Positions 6,767 to 14,504 of a stretch of 32,130 bases of DNA are shown piece after piece. Made by a program: the position numbers and the translations under genes. Under the pieces are notes generated by a model. It was not told the DNA's origin. It was given only the letters and a program-made list of their open reading frames with translations, and searched no databases. Source of the DNA: Bacteroidales bacterium (lineage in GTDB: Bacteria; Bacteroidota; Bacteroidia; Bacteroidales; Muribaculaceae); NCBI GenBank assembly GCA_004555955.1, contig SFJG01000018.1, positions 1 through 32,130 of the forward strand, written 5' to 3'. Position 1 is the stretch's first letter, and each line of letters starts with the position of its first letter.

Positions 6767-7714
6767 ATGGCTAAGATTTACAACAATTTGACAGAATTGA
6801 TAGGCAATACGCCACTTTTGGAAGTGAAGAACATCGAAAAAGCAGAGTCGCTGAAGGCTCGCTTGATTGTTAAGCTTGAATATTTTAATCCCGGTGGAAG
6901 TGTAAAGGACCGTATTGCCTTGGCGATGATAGAGGCTGCTGAACAGTCGGGAGTGCTCAAACCCGGACAACTTATTATCGAGCCGACCAGCGGCAATACC
7001 GGTATCGGTCTTGCGTGGGTGGCTTCGGTGAAAGGCTATAAACTTATCTTGACGATGCCCGAAACGATGAGCGTTGAGCGTCAGAATCTGCTCAAGGCGC
7101 TTGGCGCCACTTTGGTGCTCACTCCGGGTAGCGAAGGTATGAAGGGCGCAATTCGTCGCGCAAACGAGTTACAGGCGGAAAACCCCGGTTCGTTCATTCC
7201 GCAACAGTTCGAAAATCCTGCCAACCCGTCAGTGCATCAACGCACTACAGCCGAAGAAATTTGGCGTGACACCGATGGCGCTGTCGACATTTTCGTAGCA
7301 GGTGTAGGTACGGGCGGTACGCTTAGCGGTACTGCTGCCGGACTGAAAGCGAAAAAACCGTCGGTAAAGGCAGTTGCCGTAGAGCCTGCAAGTTCGCCGG
7401 TTCTCGAAGGCGGTAATCCCGGTCCGCACAAGATACAAGGTATCGGCGCAGGCTTTGTTCCCAAAAACTTTAACCCCGCAGTGGTCGACGATATAGTAGG
7501 CGTAGCCGACAACGATGCAATCGGGGCATCGCGCTTGTTGGCGCAAAAAGAAGGTTTGTTGGTAGGCATCTCGGCAGGTGCTGCATTCTACACAGCACTT
7601 CAGTTGGCTAAAAAAGAAGAGAATGCCGGCAAAACCATCGTAGCCCTTCTGCCCGACACCGGCGAACGCTATCTCTCAACCGTGCTTTACGCTTTTGAAG
7701 ACTATCCTTTGTAA
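6767..7714 (+). CDS. cysK: Cysteine synthase (O-acetylserine sulfhydrylase)
   Basis: CysK makes L-cysteine from O-acetylserine and sulfide in the cytoplasm using pyridoxal phosphate. The 315-residue product has the classical motifs: LIGNTPLLEV, the PLP lysine K47 in NPGGSVKDR, the substrate loop PTSGNTGIGLAW, the phosphate-binding GVGTGGTLSG and the late PDTGERYLST. The N-terminus MAKIYNNLTELIGNTP and the promoter at 6740 fix the start at 6767; an in-frame upstream ATG would fall inside the terminator of the previous operon. A palindrome over the promoter suggests repression. The next gene, a response regulator, starts 17 bases downstream and may be co-transcribed. Confidence 0.96.
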   Translation: MAKIYNNLTELIGNTPLLEVKNIEKAESLKARLIVKLEYFNPGGSVKDRIALAMIEAAEQSGVLKPGQLIIEPTSGNTGIGLAWVASVKGYKLILTMPETMSVERQNLLKALGATLVLTPGSEGMKGAIRRANELQAENPGSFIPQQFENPANPSVHQRTTAEEIWRDTDGAVDIFVAGVGTGGTLSGTAAGLKAKKPSVKAVAVEPASSPVLEGGNPGPHKIQGIGAGFVPKNFNPAVVDDIVGVADNDAIGASRLLAQKEGLLVGISAGAAFYTALQLAKKEENAGKTIVALLPDTGERYLSTVLYAFEDYPL

Positions 7715-7731
7715 TTTAACTTTTTACATCA

Positions 7732-8379
7732 ATGTCGCACACTCCCACATTCATCCTTGCCGACAATCAGGAAGTTACGCGTTCCGGACTCTTACATTAC
7801 GTCACTACCTTGTTTTCGGGGGCTGTAACAATCCCTGTAGCGGACAAATCGCAGTTGATGTCGGTGCTTGATGAATGTGGAGCGGGCATTGTTGTTCTCG
7901 ATTATACTTTATTTGATTTCCAAGGAATTGATGATTTTTTGAATTTAGTGAATCGCTTCAGTGAGGCGACTTGGCTGCTATTCTCAGCCGAACTCAGCGA
8001 AGGATTTATTCGACGTCTGAGTTTTGAGCATCGCATCAGTATGGTGCTGAAAGAGTGTAGCGGCGACGAGATTACGTCGGCATTGCGTTGCGCTGTAGTC
8101 GGTGAGCGTTTCTTATGCCATCAAGTGACGAACTTGTTGGTTTCGGCGCCCGAGTCGTTCGCCAAGCCGTTGCTTACGGCTTCCGAAACGGAAGTGTTGC
8201 GATTGATTGCTCAAGGCAAGAGCGTTAAAGAAATTGCTGCAGAACGTAATTCGAGTATACACACAATTACCACCCATAAGAAAAACATTTTCCGTAAATT
8301 GCAAATCAACAGTGTCTACGAAGCAACCAAGTATGCACTTCGAGCCGGTCTGCTCGAAATGGTTGAGTACTACATCTGA
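7732..8379 (+). CDS. LuxR/NarL-type response regulator
   Basis: The 215-residue protein has an N-terminal receiver-like domain (about 5-120) and a C-terminal LuxR-type helix-turn-helix (about 145-205: LTASETEVLRLIAQGKSVKEIA, then THKKNIFRKL). D57 in VVLDYT is the likely phosphoacceptor, with S85 and K107 at the switch positions. The first acidic pocket has D11-N12 rather than the usual two acidic residues, so metal binding may be altered. No histidine kinase gene is adjacent, so it is an orphan here. It follows cysK by 17 bases, but I see nothing that links it to sulfur metabolism. It belongs to a widespread Bacteroidales family; its targets are unknown. Confidence 0.9.
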   Translation: MSHTPTFILADNQEVTRSGLLHYVTTLFSGAVTIPVADKSQLMSVLDECGAGIVVLDYTLFDFQGIDDFLNLVNRFSEATWLLFSAELSEGFIRRLSFEHRISMVLKECSGDEITSALRCAVVGERFLCHQVTNLLVSAPESFAKPLLTASETEVLRLIAQGKSVKEIAAERNSSIHTITTHKKNIFRKLQINSVYEATKYALRAGLLEMVEYYI

Positions 8380-8403
8380 TTAATCTCGCGCCAATTGTGT
8401 GTA

Positions 8404-8482
8404 ATCAAAGAGTGAACTGCACTCCAAAAGTTTTTTGTCCAACTTTTGGGGTGCAGTACATTGTCCTGTCAGGCTCTTTGAT
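8404..8482. terminator. Nested inverted repeats between convergent genes (likely bidirectional terminator)
   Basis: ACTGCACTCCAAAAGTT (8416-8432) pairs with AACTTTTGGGGTGCAGT (8441-8457) in a 17-base stem with one G-U pair. An outer repeat, ATCAAAGAG (8404-8412) with CTCTTTGAT (8474-8482), encloses it. The element lies between the ends of the convergent response regulator and GHL10 genes. No T-run follows the stem on either strand, so it may stop RNA decay or polymerase by structure alone. Confidence 0.6.
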
Positions 8483-8499
8483 GTCCGATGGAAAGTCGG

Positions 8500-11400
8500 T
8501 TAAATAGCGACTTTACGAGTGCAAGTGCCGTTTGCGGTAGTGCAACGAACGATGAATAGACCTTTGAGGGCGCCGATATTGACGTTCGTTGTGTTGACGT
8601 TGCGGCTAATCAGTACGCCGGCGGTGTTATAGATTTCAACGATGTCGACGGTGGTATTGAACGTCAGTCGGTTGCCGTTGCGGGTTATCTTCAGTCCGCT
8701 AAGGTTCGTGTCGACGCCGGAAGGCACATTGCGGTAGATGGTGTAGGCGGCGAAACCGATGGAGGGCAGGTAGAAGTAGACGTTGACACTTCTGCCGTTG
8801 TTGCTGATTTCGTGGTCGGTGCAAATGTCGCCGTACCAGGTTTCTTCTGTATATGCTCCAAAGCCGTTTGTCGTCCCCGGTACTTCCCAAAGATGCTCCA
8901 TCGTTGCGTATTCGTAGTCGCTGTTGGTGCGAACGATGTTGAACGTCGTGCCTTGGCGGATGCCTTTGTTGGGGTAAACCACGAAATATTCTCCGTCGAA
9001 TTGGAAGAATGTTCCACCGGTGCTGGCGGTTTGTGAGTCTTGGTTTTTGCCGATTTCGGGGATAACGTCATTGTTGGCATTATCGAACGAGTCATATTCT
9101 CCTGTTGCGAAGTTATATTTTGTCAGCGAAGTGTTGCATCCGTTGATGAAGAACCAATCGTTGTCGATAGGCATAACGCGCGGAGCCATGCCGAACGATC
9201 CGGCATTCGACGGCCAGAAGGAAGGTGCGGTGAACGTCGACTGCGATGCGAGCGAGCCGTTGCGGTATGTCCATTTCTGCACGCGGTTCGTATTTGCCTC
9301 GCATGCGAGTACGTAGAAATTGCCCGACGCTACGTTGCCATAGACGTTGCAGTGGTCGATACGTCCCCCCGACGATGAAGTTACCGACGCTACTTTCGTT
9401 GCCGAGCCGCTCGACAGGTCGATGCGGTGGATAACCAATGCTGTCGATGAACAGTTGAGGACCATATTGGCAATGCAAACATTGCCGTTGGAGTCTTTAA
9501 AGATGCTGTTGTTGGGGAAGTCACTGCCTTGTACACTCGACGGAAGGCTCAATTTGCCGATATATGCACCTGTCAGGGCGTTAAACTTCGCAAGGTAGCA
9601 TGCGGAAGTGCTTGACTTTGTGTGTCCGGTGACGTAGATGACGTTGTCTTTTACGCAGAAGTCGCGGTTGTATTGGAAGTCTGTATAGCTCGGCATATTG
9701 CCGTAAGTGGTTGAGCGAAACCAGAGATTTTCGATGTTGTAACAGTCCGACGGGTAGTAGTCGGTGTTGTCGTAGGTGACGTTGTATGAACTTTCGCTCG
9801 TTGCGTTGTTGACCTTGAACGAACGTGTTTCCGAGTAAGAGTCGAAGATGCCTTGTGCCGAGGTTTTGACGCGCCAGTAGTAGGTTGCGTTGGCGAGCGC
9901 GGAAGCGCTGATGAAGTATTGCCAGTTGCCGTTGTCGGCAATTCCCCAGCCATCGGGCGCCGTCAGCGGGTCGGTGACGAGCGTTGTGTTGATGACGGTG
10001 GTCGAGAACGACGACGAGGTCGACACTTCGAGCGTATATTGCGTGGCATTGACATGTGTAAATTCCAAGAAGAAACTGTCGTCGACGGTTGTGCCGCTTG
10101 TCGGCGATACCAGGGTTGTTGCTTCGGCATATTCGCGGTGTGGTGTGTCGAACGACCATACTTCCGACACCGAGTCTTTGTAGCCCTCTTTCGACGTTGT
10201 TACGCGCCAGTAGAGCGTGGTGTTGTATGGTAACGAGGTTGCATTAATGGTCGTCGAGTTTGATTGCAACGAGGTGTTGTAGATTACGTCGGTAAAGTTT
10301 TCGTTGGTGGAAATCAGAAGATTGTAAGTGCAGCCCGCCACTTTCGTCCAACTGAAACCAAACGACGCAACGTCGTCGAGTTGCGAGCCGTTTGCGGGCG
10401 TCTTAAGCGTCGTTGTTCCTGCCGGCGACTTGTCGGCTGTGGTGAACGATGACGTGTCGGATGTGGTGTCCCAAGAGTTGTTTTCCGTCGTTGTGATGCG
10501 CCAATAGTATTTTGTGAGAGCGTCAAACATGGTGCGCACGTTAATCGTTGTTGAGTTGGTGGTTAGCCCTGTCAGCTCGTAATCGATAGTCGAGAAGTCG
10601 GATTTTTTGGAAACCTGAATTGTGTATTTCGGATTTGTTCCTGTTCCGGCTGACCACGAGAAAGTTGTGCTGCCTTCGACGCCTGTAGCCCCGTTAGAAG
10701 GTGAGATAAGCTTAACCTTGGTTGCATATTTCGTTATTTCATTGCTGTAGCGTGCATCGTATTCGTAACCGTATCGGTCGTAGACAGTCACGGCGAAATA
10801 GTAGCCGCTTTGGTAAGCCGACGGGATTGCGTAACTATTGGTATATGTCACGCCGAGCATGTAGTCGGATGCAATTCCGCCGCCCGAAACAGTGCTCTGT
10901 ACGGCGGTGGTTGTCTTCGATTCGGGGATGGCGTATACGATGTAGCGGATGTTCGTTGCCGGTGCATCCCAAACGAGGTTGGTGCCGTTCACTTCGAGGT
11001 TGTCGACTTTGCTATATGTCGTCGAGCCTTTCTTCCACGACATCGTCGGCGGAAGAGCCGGCTTTTGGTAGACTGTACTGACGAGGTTGTTGACGAGGTT
11101 CAGCTTGCCGTGGCTCGCCTTGAACGAAAGCGAACGATAGTGGATTATGCCGGGTGCGCCTGTCTTTGTCAAACTGCGATTGTATTGAATCTGCTTTTTG
11201 ATGGCATCGTAGTCGCCTGAGCCGCTTTGATAGTCGCTTCCCATATCGACATCGCTTATGTAGTCGGCAATACTTGCATAATATTGCCGCGAGAATTGGT
11301 TGGCAACTGTCGACCACCACGGGTCGAGTTTGTCGAGCGGATAACTGCTGCCGTAGTCGGATACACCCCAGTAGAGTTGTGGCGATACGAAGTCGAGGTA

Positions 11401-12300
11401 TCTGTTTTTGAGCCATGCTACCGGGTCGGAGTATATGCCGTTGTATTGCCAGTCGGAACCGACCGTACACCGTGGAACACCATACGCCGAGGCTACCGAC
11501 GAATCCGTACAAGCAATGCCGGCAGGCGAAACGCCGAACGAGCAATAGGGCTTGATGCTTTTTATGCGGTTGTTGACGGCGTTAATCATTTTGTTGACGT
11601 TGTTGCGTCGCCAATTGCCGATTGACGACCATCCGGAACTCTTAAACAGGTTCCAGTCGCCGGCAGCTGACGTTTGGGGAATTTTATTAGGATAAAAGTA
11701 GTCGTCGAAAATCACGCCGTCTATGTCGTAATTCGTTACAATCTCGCCGACGACATCGCAAATGTAGTTGGTCACTTCCGATAGTCCGGGGTTGAGGATA
11801 TATGTTCCGAGATACTCAAGCAGCCAGCCGCTGTTGTTTATCTTTTTGTCTTGGTCCGTAGAGTTCCATAGACCGGTTTTCGCCGTGGCGAAACGGTAGG
11901 GGTTGACCCACGCATGCAGTTCGATGCCGCGCTTGTGTGCCTCTTCTACCCAAAATTCCAACGGGTCCCAGCCCGGGTTGGCTCCGCGTGAGCCGGTCAG
12001 ATAGCTCGACCATGGCTCGTAGCTCGACTTGTAGAGGGCGTCGCAGCATGGGCGTACTTGCAGATAGACCGCATTTATGTGGGCTTTTTCGAGTTGGTTG
12101 AGGTAGTCGATGGCTTCGTTCTTCTGATTGGTTATCATCGACGAACTAACGCCGACGCCGACGCTTGGCCAGTCGAGACTTAGAAATGACGTCATCCATG
12201 CGCCTCGGAGCTCTCGCTTTAAGTAGGTGTCGGCTGATGCATTTAACACTACAATGACAGCCGCTAATAGGAGTATTAACTTTTTCGACAGAAATCTCAT
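8500..12300 (-). CDS. Secreted GHL10-family glycoside hydrolase, multi-domain, with sorting-type C-terminus
   Basis: This 1266-residue protein begins with a signal peptide (cleavage likely after ASA at 23). Residues about 27-345 form a GHL10 (COG1649) TIM-barrel: RELRGAWMTS, NAVYLQVRP, WVNPYRFA, DGVIFDDYFYP with acidic D199-D200 as likely active-site residues, and SPQLYWG. The class includes E. coli DigH (YddW), which cuts peptidoglycan strands stripped of peptides. A fibronectin-like domain (about 415-525) and three similar beta-sandwich repeats follow (528-622, 629-720, 725-832; each ends YYWRI, LYWRV or YYWRV). Residues about 850-1190 resemble a propeller also seen in the amidase at 27129. 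The last 70 residues (LSGLKITRNGNRLTF, then GLFIVRC) resemble a type IX secretion sorting domain. The true substrate is unknown. Confidence 0.85.
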   Translation of the reverse strand: MRFLSKKLILLLAAVIVVLNASADTYLKRELRGAWMTSFLSLDWPSVGVGVSSSMITNQKNEAIDYLNQLEKAHINAVYLQVRPCCDALYKSSYEPWSSYLTGSRGANPGWDPLEFWVEEAHKRGIELHAWVNPYRFATAKTGLWNSTDQDKKINNSGWLLEYLGTYILNPGLSEVTNYICDVVGEIVTNYDIDGVIFDDYFYPNKIPQTSAAGDWNLFKSSGWSSIGNWRRNNVNKMINAVNNRIKSIKPYCSFGVSPAGIACTDSSVASAYGVPRCTVGSDWQYNGIYSDPVAWLKNRYLDFVSPQLYWGVSDYGSSYPLDKLDPWWSTVANQFSRQYYASIADYISDVDMGSDYQSGSGDYDAIKKQIQYNRSLTKTGAPGIIHYRSLSFKASHGKLNLVNNLVSTVYQKPALPPTMSWKKGSTTYSKVDNLEVNGTNLVWDAPATNIRYIVYAIPESKTTTAVQSTVSGGGIASDYMLGVTYTNSYAIPSAYQSGYYFAVTVYDRYGYEYDARYSNEITKYATKVKLISPSNGATGVEGSTTFSWSAGTGTNPKYTIQVSKKSDFSTIDYELTGLTTNSTTINVRTMFDALTKYYWRITTTENNSWDTTSDTSSFTTADKSPAGTTTLKTPANGSQLDDVASFGFSWTKVAGCTYNLLISTNENFTDVIYNTSLQSNSTTINATSLPYNTTLYWRVTTSKEGYKDSVSEVWSFDTPHREYAEATTLVSPTSGTTVDDSFFLEFTHVNATQYTLEVSTSSSFSTTVINTTLVTDPLTAPDGWGIADNGNWQYFISASALANATYYWRVKTSAQGIFDSYSETRSFKVNNATSESSYNVTYDNTDYYPSDCYNIENLWFRSTTYGNMPSYTDFQYNRDFCVKDNVIYVTGHTKSSTSACYLAKFNALTGAYIGKLSLPSSVQGSDFPNNSIFKDSNGNVCIANMVLNCSSTALVIHRIDLSSGSATKVASVTSSSGGRIDHCNVYGNVASGNFYVLACEANTNRVQKWTYRNGSLASQSTFTAPSFWPSNAGSFGMAPRVMPIDNDWFFINGCNTSLTKYNFATGEYDSFDNANNDVIPEIGKNQDSQTASTGGTFFQFDGEYFVVYPNKGIRQGTTFNIVRTNSDYEYATMEHLWEVPGTTNGFGAYTEETWYGDICTDHEISNNGRSVNVYFYLPSIGFAAYTIYRNVPSGVDTNLSGLKITRNGNRLTFNTTVDIVEIYNTAGVLISRNVNTTNVNIGALKGLFIVRCTTANGTCTRKVAI

Positions 12301-12379
12301 AACTTGATTTTTTGGCGTTTTGTTAAGGTTATGTTTAGATCGGTTTTTATTCGCAAATTTAATCTTAAATATTTCTAAA

Positions 12380-12387
12380 CAAAAGTA
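12380..12387 (-). promoter_or_regulatory. Possible -7 box for the GHL10 gene
   Basis: The minus strand reads TACTTTTG here, fitting TAnnTTTG, about 80 bases upstream of the ATG at 12300. The -33 region is AT-rich but lacks a clean TTTG. The rest of the gap 12301-12596 is AT-rich and shows no other convincing element. Confidence 0.4.
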
Positions 12388-12596
12388 AATCTTCAGTTAT
12401 TTATCGAATTGTTAACTAACTTTAAAGATTGTAATTACTGTGGTTAATAAAAGTAAACACTTTCATGGCAATACTTGGAATGCTTCAGTTTTGTATGCAA
12501 ATAAGACGCTTTAGTGCCTTAATTCTGCAAAATAGTAGAGATTGGATGATAGAAAGTTCCTCCCGAGAATAGTTGAGTTTTTTTGTTCAAATAAAT

Positions 12597-12627
12597 ATTG
12601 TATTTAGTATTAAAATTAGTATCTTTG
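12597..12627 (+). promoter_or_regulatory. Promoter of the HicB-like gene
   Basis: ATTG at 12597-12600 (three of four bases of TTTG), 19 bases, then TATCTTTG at 12620-12627. The transcript would have a leader of about 30 bases before the ATG at 12666. Confidence 0.75.
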
Positions 12628-12665
12628 CACAGTTGAAACTTTGAAAGAACTAAAATTGATATAAA

Positions 12666-13010
12666 ATGGGTATGCTGAAATATAAAGGTTATACCGGTTC
12701 GGTAGAGTATAGCGATGAAGATAAGTGCTTGTTTGGCAAGGTTCAAGGTCTTCACGGCACGCTTATATCTTACGAAGGTACAACCATCGAAGAAATAACT
12801 AAAGATTTTGAATGCGCGGTAGATGATTACCTTGAAAGTTGCAAGGAAAGAGGTGTTGAGCCGGCCAAGCCCTATAGTGGTAAGTTGGTGCTTAGGATGT
12901 CTTCCGAACTCCATGGACAAGTGGCGGCAGCAGCTGTTGCTGTAGGTACTACCATAAATGATTTTATCAATCAGGCAGTTAGCAAAGAGGTTGCCCGTAT
13001 TGCGCGATGA
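12666..13010 (+). CDS. HicB-family antitoxin-like protein without HicA
   Basis: HicB proteins pair a partly degraded RNase H-like domain with a DNA-binding domain and neutralise the HicA mRNA-cleaving toxin. Here residues 1-65 fit the first part (YKGYTGSVEYSDEDKCLFGKVQGL, then ISYEGTTIEEITKDFECAVDDYLE). Residues about 70-112 fit a ribbon-helix-helix domain (YSGKLVLRMSSELHGQVAAAA, then TTINDFINQAV). The usual small HicA gene is absent: the 365 bases upstream and the 60 bases downstream encode no toxin-like product. It has its own promoter. It may be an orphan antitoxin kept as a transcription factor, or belong to the large group of HicB-like proteins that never had a toxin. Confidence 0.85.
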   Translation: MGMLKYKGYTGSVEYSDEDKCLFGKVQGLHGTLISYEGTTIEEITKDFECAVDDYLESCKERGVEPAKPYSGKLVLRMSSELHGQVAAAAVAVGTTINDFINQAVSKEVARIAR

Positions 13011-13045
13011 TTGCATGTGCCGATGACCTTATCGAAAATATTTGT

Positions 13046-13053
13046 TACATTTG
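13046..13053 (+). promoter_or_regulatory. Possible -7 box for the thioredoxin lipoprotein gene
   Basis: TACATTTG fits the Bacteroidota -7 consensus and lies 17 bases before the ATG at 13071. No good -33 TTTG is present at 19-20 bases, so read-through from the HicB-like gene is also possible. Confidence 0.5.
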
Positions 13054-13070
13054 CAAAAAAACAATCAGAT

Positions 13071-13520
13071 ATGAAGAAATTAGTATTATTGTTTGCGGCG
13101 TTTTTTGCCATCAGTGCGTGTGCGCAGACTAAAACCGAAACTGCTACCGAAGAAACAGTGAAGGTAGTCGAGCCGACGGAGATGAACCTTGAAATGTTCT
13201 CCGAAAAGATATGCGACGTCAATACCAAGACGTGGAAATATAAAGGCGAACGCCCGGCAGTTATCGATTTTTATGCCACCTGGTGCGGTCCGTGCCGCGC
13301 GTTGTCGCCGCTCGTCGACAAGGCTGCCAATGAATATGCAGGCAAGGTGGATTTCTACAAGGTAGATATCGACAAAGTGCCCGAATTGGCACAACTTTTC
13401 GGCATACAATCTATCCCGGTGCTGCTGTTCATTCCGGTCGACGGTGAGCCGCAAGGCTCTATGGGGCTTATTTCCGACGATGAATTACATCAACGCATCG
13501 ACTCTCTCTTGTCGAAATAG
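13071..13520 (+). CDS. Thioredoxin-fold lipoprotein
   Basis: The 149-residue product begins with a lipoprotein signal, MKKLVLLFAAFFAISAC, with lipidated C17. After a 25-residue Thr/Glu-rich linker comes a complete thioredoxin domain with FYATWCGPCRALSP (active-site C72 and C75), KVDIDKVPELAQLFGIQSIPVLLF and the cis-Pro of SIPV. It should act in the periplasm or on the envelope as a thiol reductant or oxidase partner. I chose ATG 13071 because only this start gives the lipobox; the frame is open further upstream but adds a non-signal stretch. It resembles thioredoxin-like lipoproteins of Bacteroidales. No DsbD-like partner is encoded in the window. Confidence 0.93.
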   Translation: MKKLVLLFAAFFAISACAQTKTETATEETVKVVEPTEMNLEMFSEKICDVNTKTWKYKGERPAVIDFYATWCGPCRALSPLVDKAANEYAGKVDFYKVDIDKVPELAQLFGIQSIPVLLFIPVDGEPQGSMGLISDDELHQRIDSLLSK

Positions 13521-13527
13521 TAGTCTC

Positions 13528-13905
13528 TTAGCCTTTGACGAAGTGCCGTACGAGTAAGAAATTGGTCGGCACGCAGATGGCAAACACCGGTATCATTGCC
13601 AAGCTCTTCGGCACGCCGAGGTGAATGAAGAGCAGAAGCAATGCCCATTGCAGAACAAAATTGACAACGTGACTCAGCGCGAAGCCTAACGCTTTGCGCA
13701 GGTTCGGGTTTGTCTTAAATGTGAAAAATACGGTCGAAAAGAAGTTGAACACAAAGCTCACCAAGTAGCCGACAACGAAAGCCGTATTGTGCCCGGTTGC
13801 GGTTAGTAGAAGCAGGTAGACGCCGTATTGAATAGCCACGGCGGTTGTGCCGACAATGCAGAAGCGCAACGCCTCGCTGATGGTCGTTTTCGTTATTTTA
13901 CCCAT
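13528..13905 (-). CDS. GtrA-type small membrane protein (candidate lipid-linked sugar flippase)
   Basis: The 125-residue product has four predicted membrane helices and the GtrA pattern: LRFCIVGTTAVAIQYGVYLLL near the start, AFVVGYLVSFVFNFFSTVFFTFK in the middle and a C-terminal NFLLVRHFVKG. GtrA proteins are thought to move polyprenyl-phosphate sugars across the inner membrane; mycobacterial Rv3789 of this family is tied to decaprenyl-phosphoryl arabinose. The start at 13905 overlaps the end of the HAD gene by 13 bases, which argues for coupling; longer in-frame starts would lie deep inside the HAD gene and give an Arg-rich non-family N-terminus. It is the last gene of a four-gene minus-strand unit. 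Confidence 0.88.
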   Translation of the reverse strand: MGKITKTTISEALRFCIVGTTAVAIQYGVYLLLLTATGHNTAFVVGYLVSFVFNFFSTVFFTFKTNPNLRKALGFALSHVVNFVLQWALLLLFIHLGVPKSLAMIPVFAICVPTNFLLVRHFVKG

Positions 13906-14492
13906 TTCGGAAAGTCGGATAGTTGAAGCATTTCGCGGTCGCCATTGCTGTCGCCGTAGGCATAGAGCACATAGTCGGCGCGATTCGGCTCGCATTCGAG
14001 CAGCCGCCGCACCTTCTCCGCGCCGTGACAATTCTTCGAACTGAAGCGGCCTGTGAGATGCCCGTCAATGACTTCTACGCGGGTCGCCAATACGCGGTCG
14101 GGTTCGACGCCCGCCGACGTGCACCACGGTCGCACCCATTCTTCGATGCTTGCGCTTACGACGTATGTGCGGTGCCCTTCTGCAACGTGTCGACGTAGCG
14201 CTTCTATCGTTTCCTCTCGCTTTATTTCGTCGACTCGTCGAGCGAAGTCTTCGCCCAGCGTGCGGAAACGCTCATATTTCATGCCTTTGAAAAAACACGA
14301 AAACAAGTGCTCTTTTGCGAACGAATTGCTCACCAAGTGTAGAACGTAAGCCGCCAAAACCGGCGAGCAAAGAGCCAATCCGACGTAGAGTCGGGTGCTG
14401 CCGCAAACAAACTTGATAAATTCAAACAGCGTGTCGCGCACGGTGAGCGTCCCATCGAAGTCGAACGCTGCTACTGTCTGTCGGTTTTTCAT
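13893..14492 (-). CDS. HAD-superfamily (subfamily IB) phosphatase
   Basis: The 199-residue product has all HAD catalytic motifs: FDFDGTLT with nucleophile D11 and acid/base D13, S113 in YVVSAS, K160 in NCHGAEK, and GDSNGDREML with D181 and D185. The helical cap after motif I (about 20-90) is typical of the IB group, which includes phosphoserine phosphatase-like enzymes; the cap contains a hydrophobic LYVGLALCSPVLAAYVLHLV stretch that may sit on the membrane. The gene lies between the UbiA-like gene (12 bases upstream) and gtrA (overlapping). In this context it may remove the 5-phosphate from polyprenyl-phosphoryl-5-phosphoribose. That substrate is inference from the neighbourhood; the fold assignment is secure. 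Confidence 0.92.
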   Translation of the reverse strand: MKNRQTVAAFDFDGTLTVRDTLFEFIKFVCGSTRLYVGLALCSPVLAAYVLHLVSNSFAKEHLFSCFFKGMKYERFRTLGEDFARRVDEIKREETIEALRRHVAEGHRTYVVSASIEEWVRPWCTSAGVEPDRVLATRVEVIDGHLTGRFSSKNCHGAEKVRRLLECEPNRADYVLYAYGDSNGDREMLQLSDFPKWVK

Positions 14493-14504
14493 CTTCGAGG
14501 CGGA

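Noticed and set aside
12301..12665. Possible hicA toxin gene upstream of the HicB-like gene
   Set aside because: No small frame with the HicA GSH or Lys/Arg-rich pattern exists here on either strand; the region is AT-rich with a promoter only.
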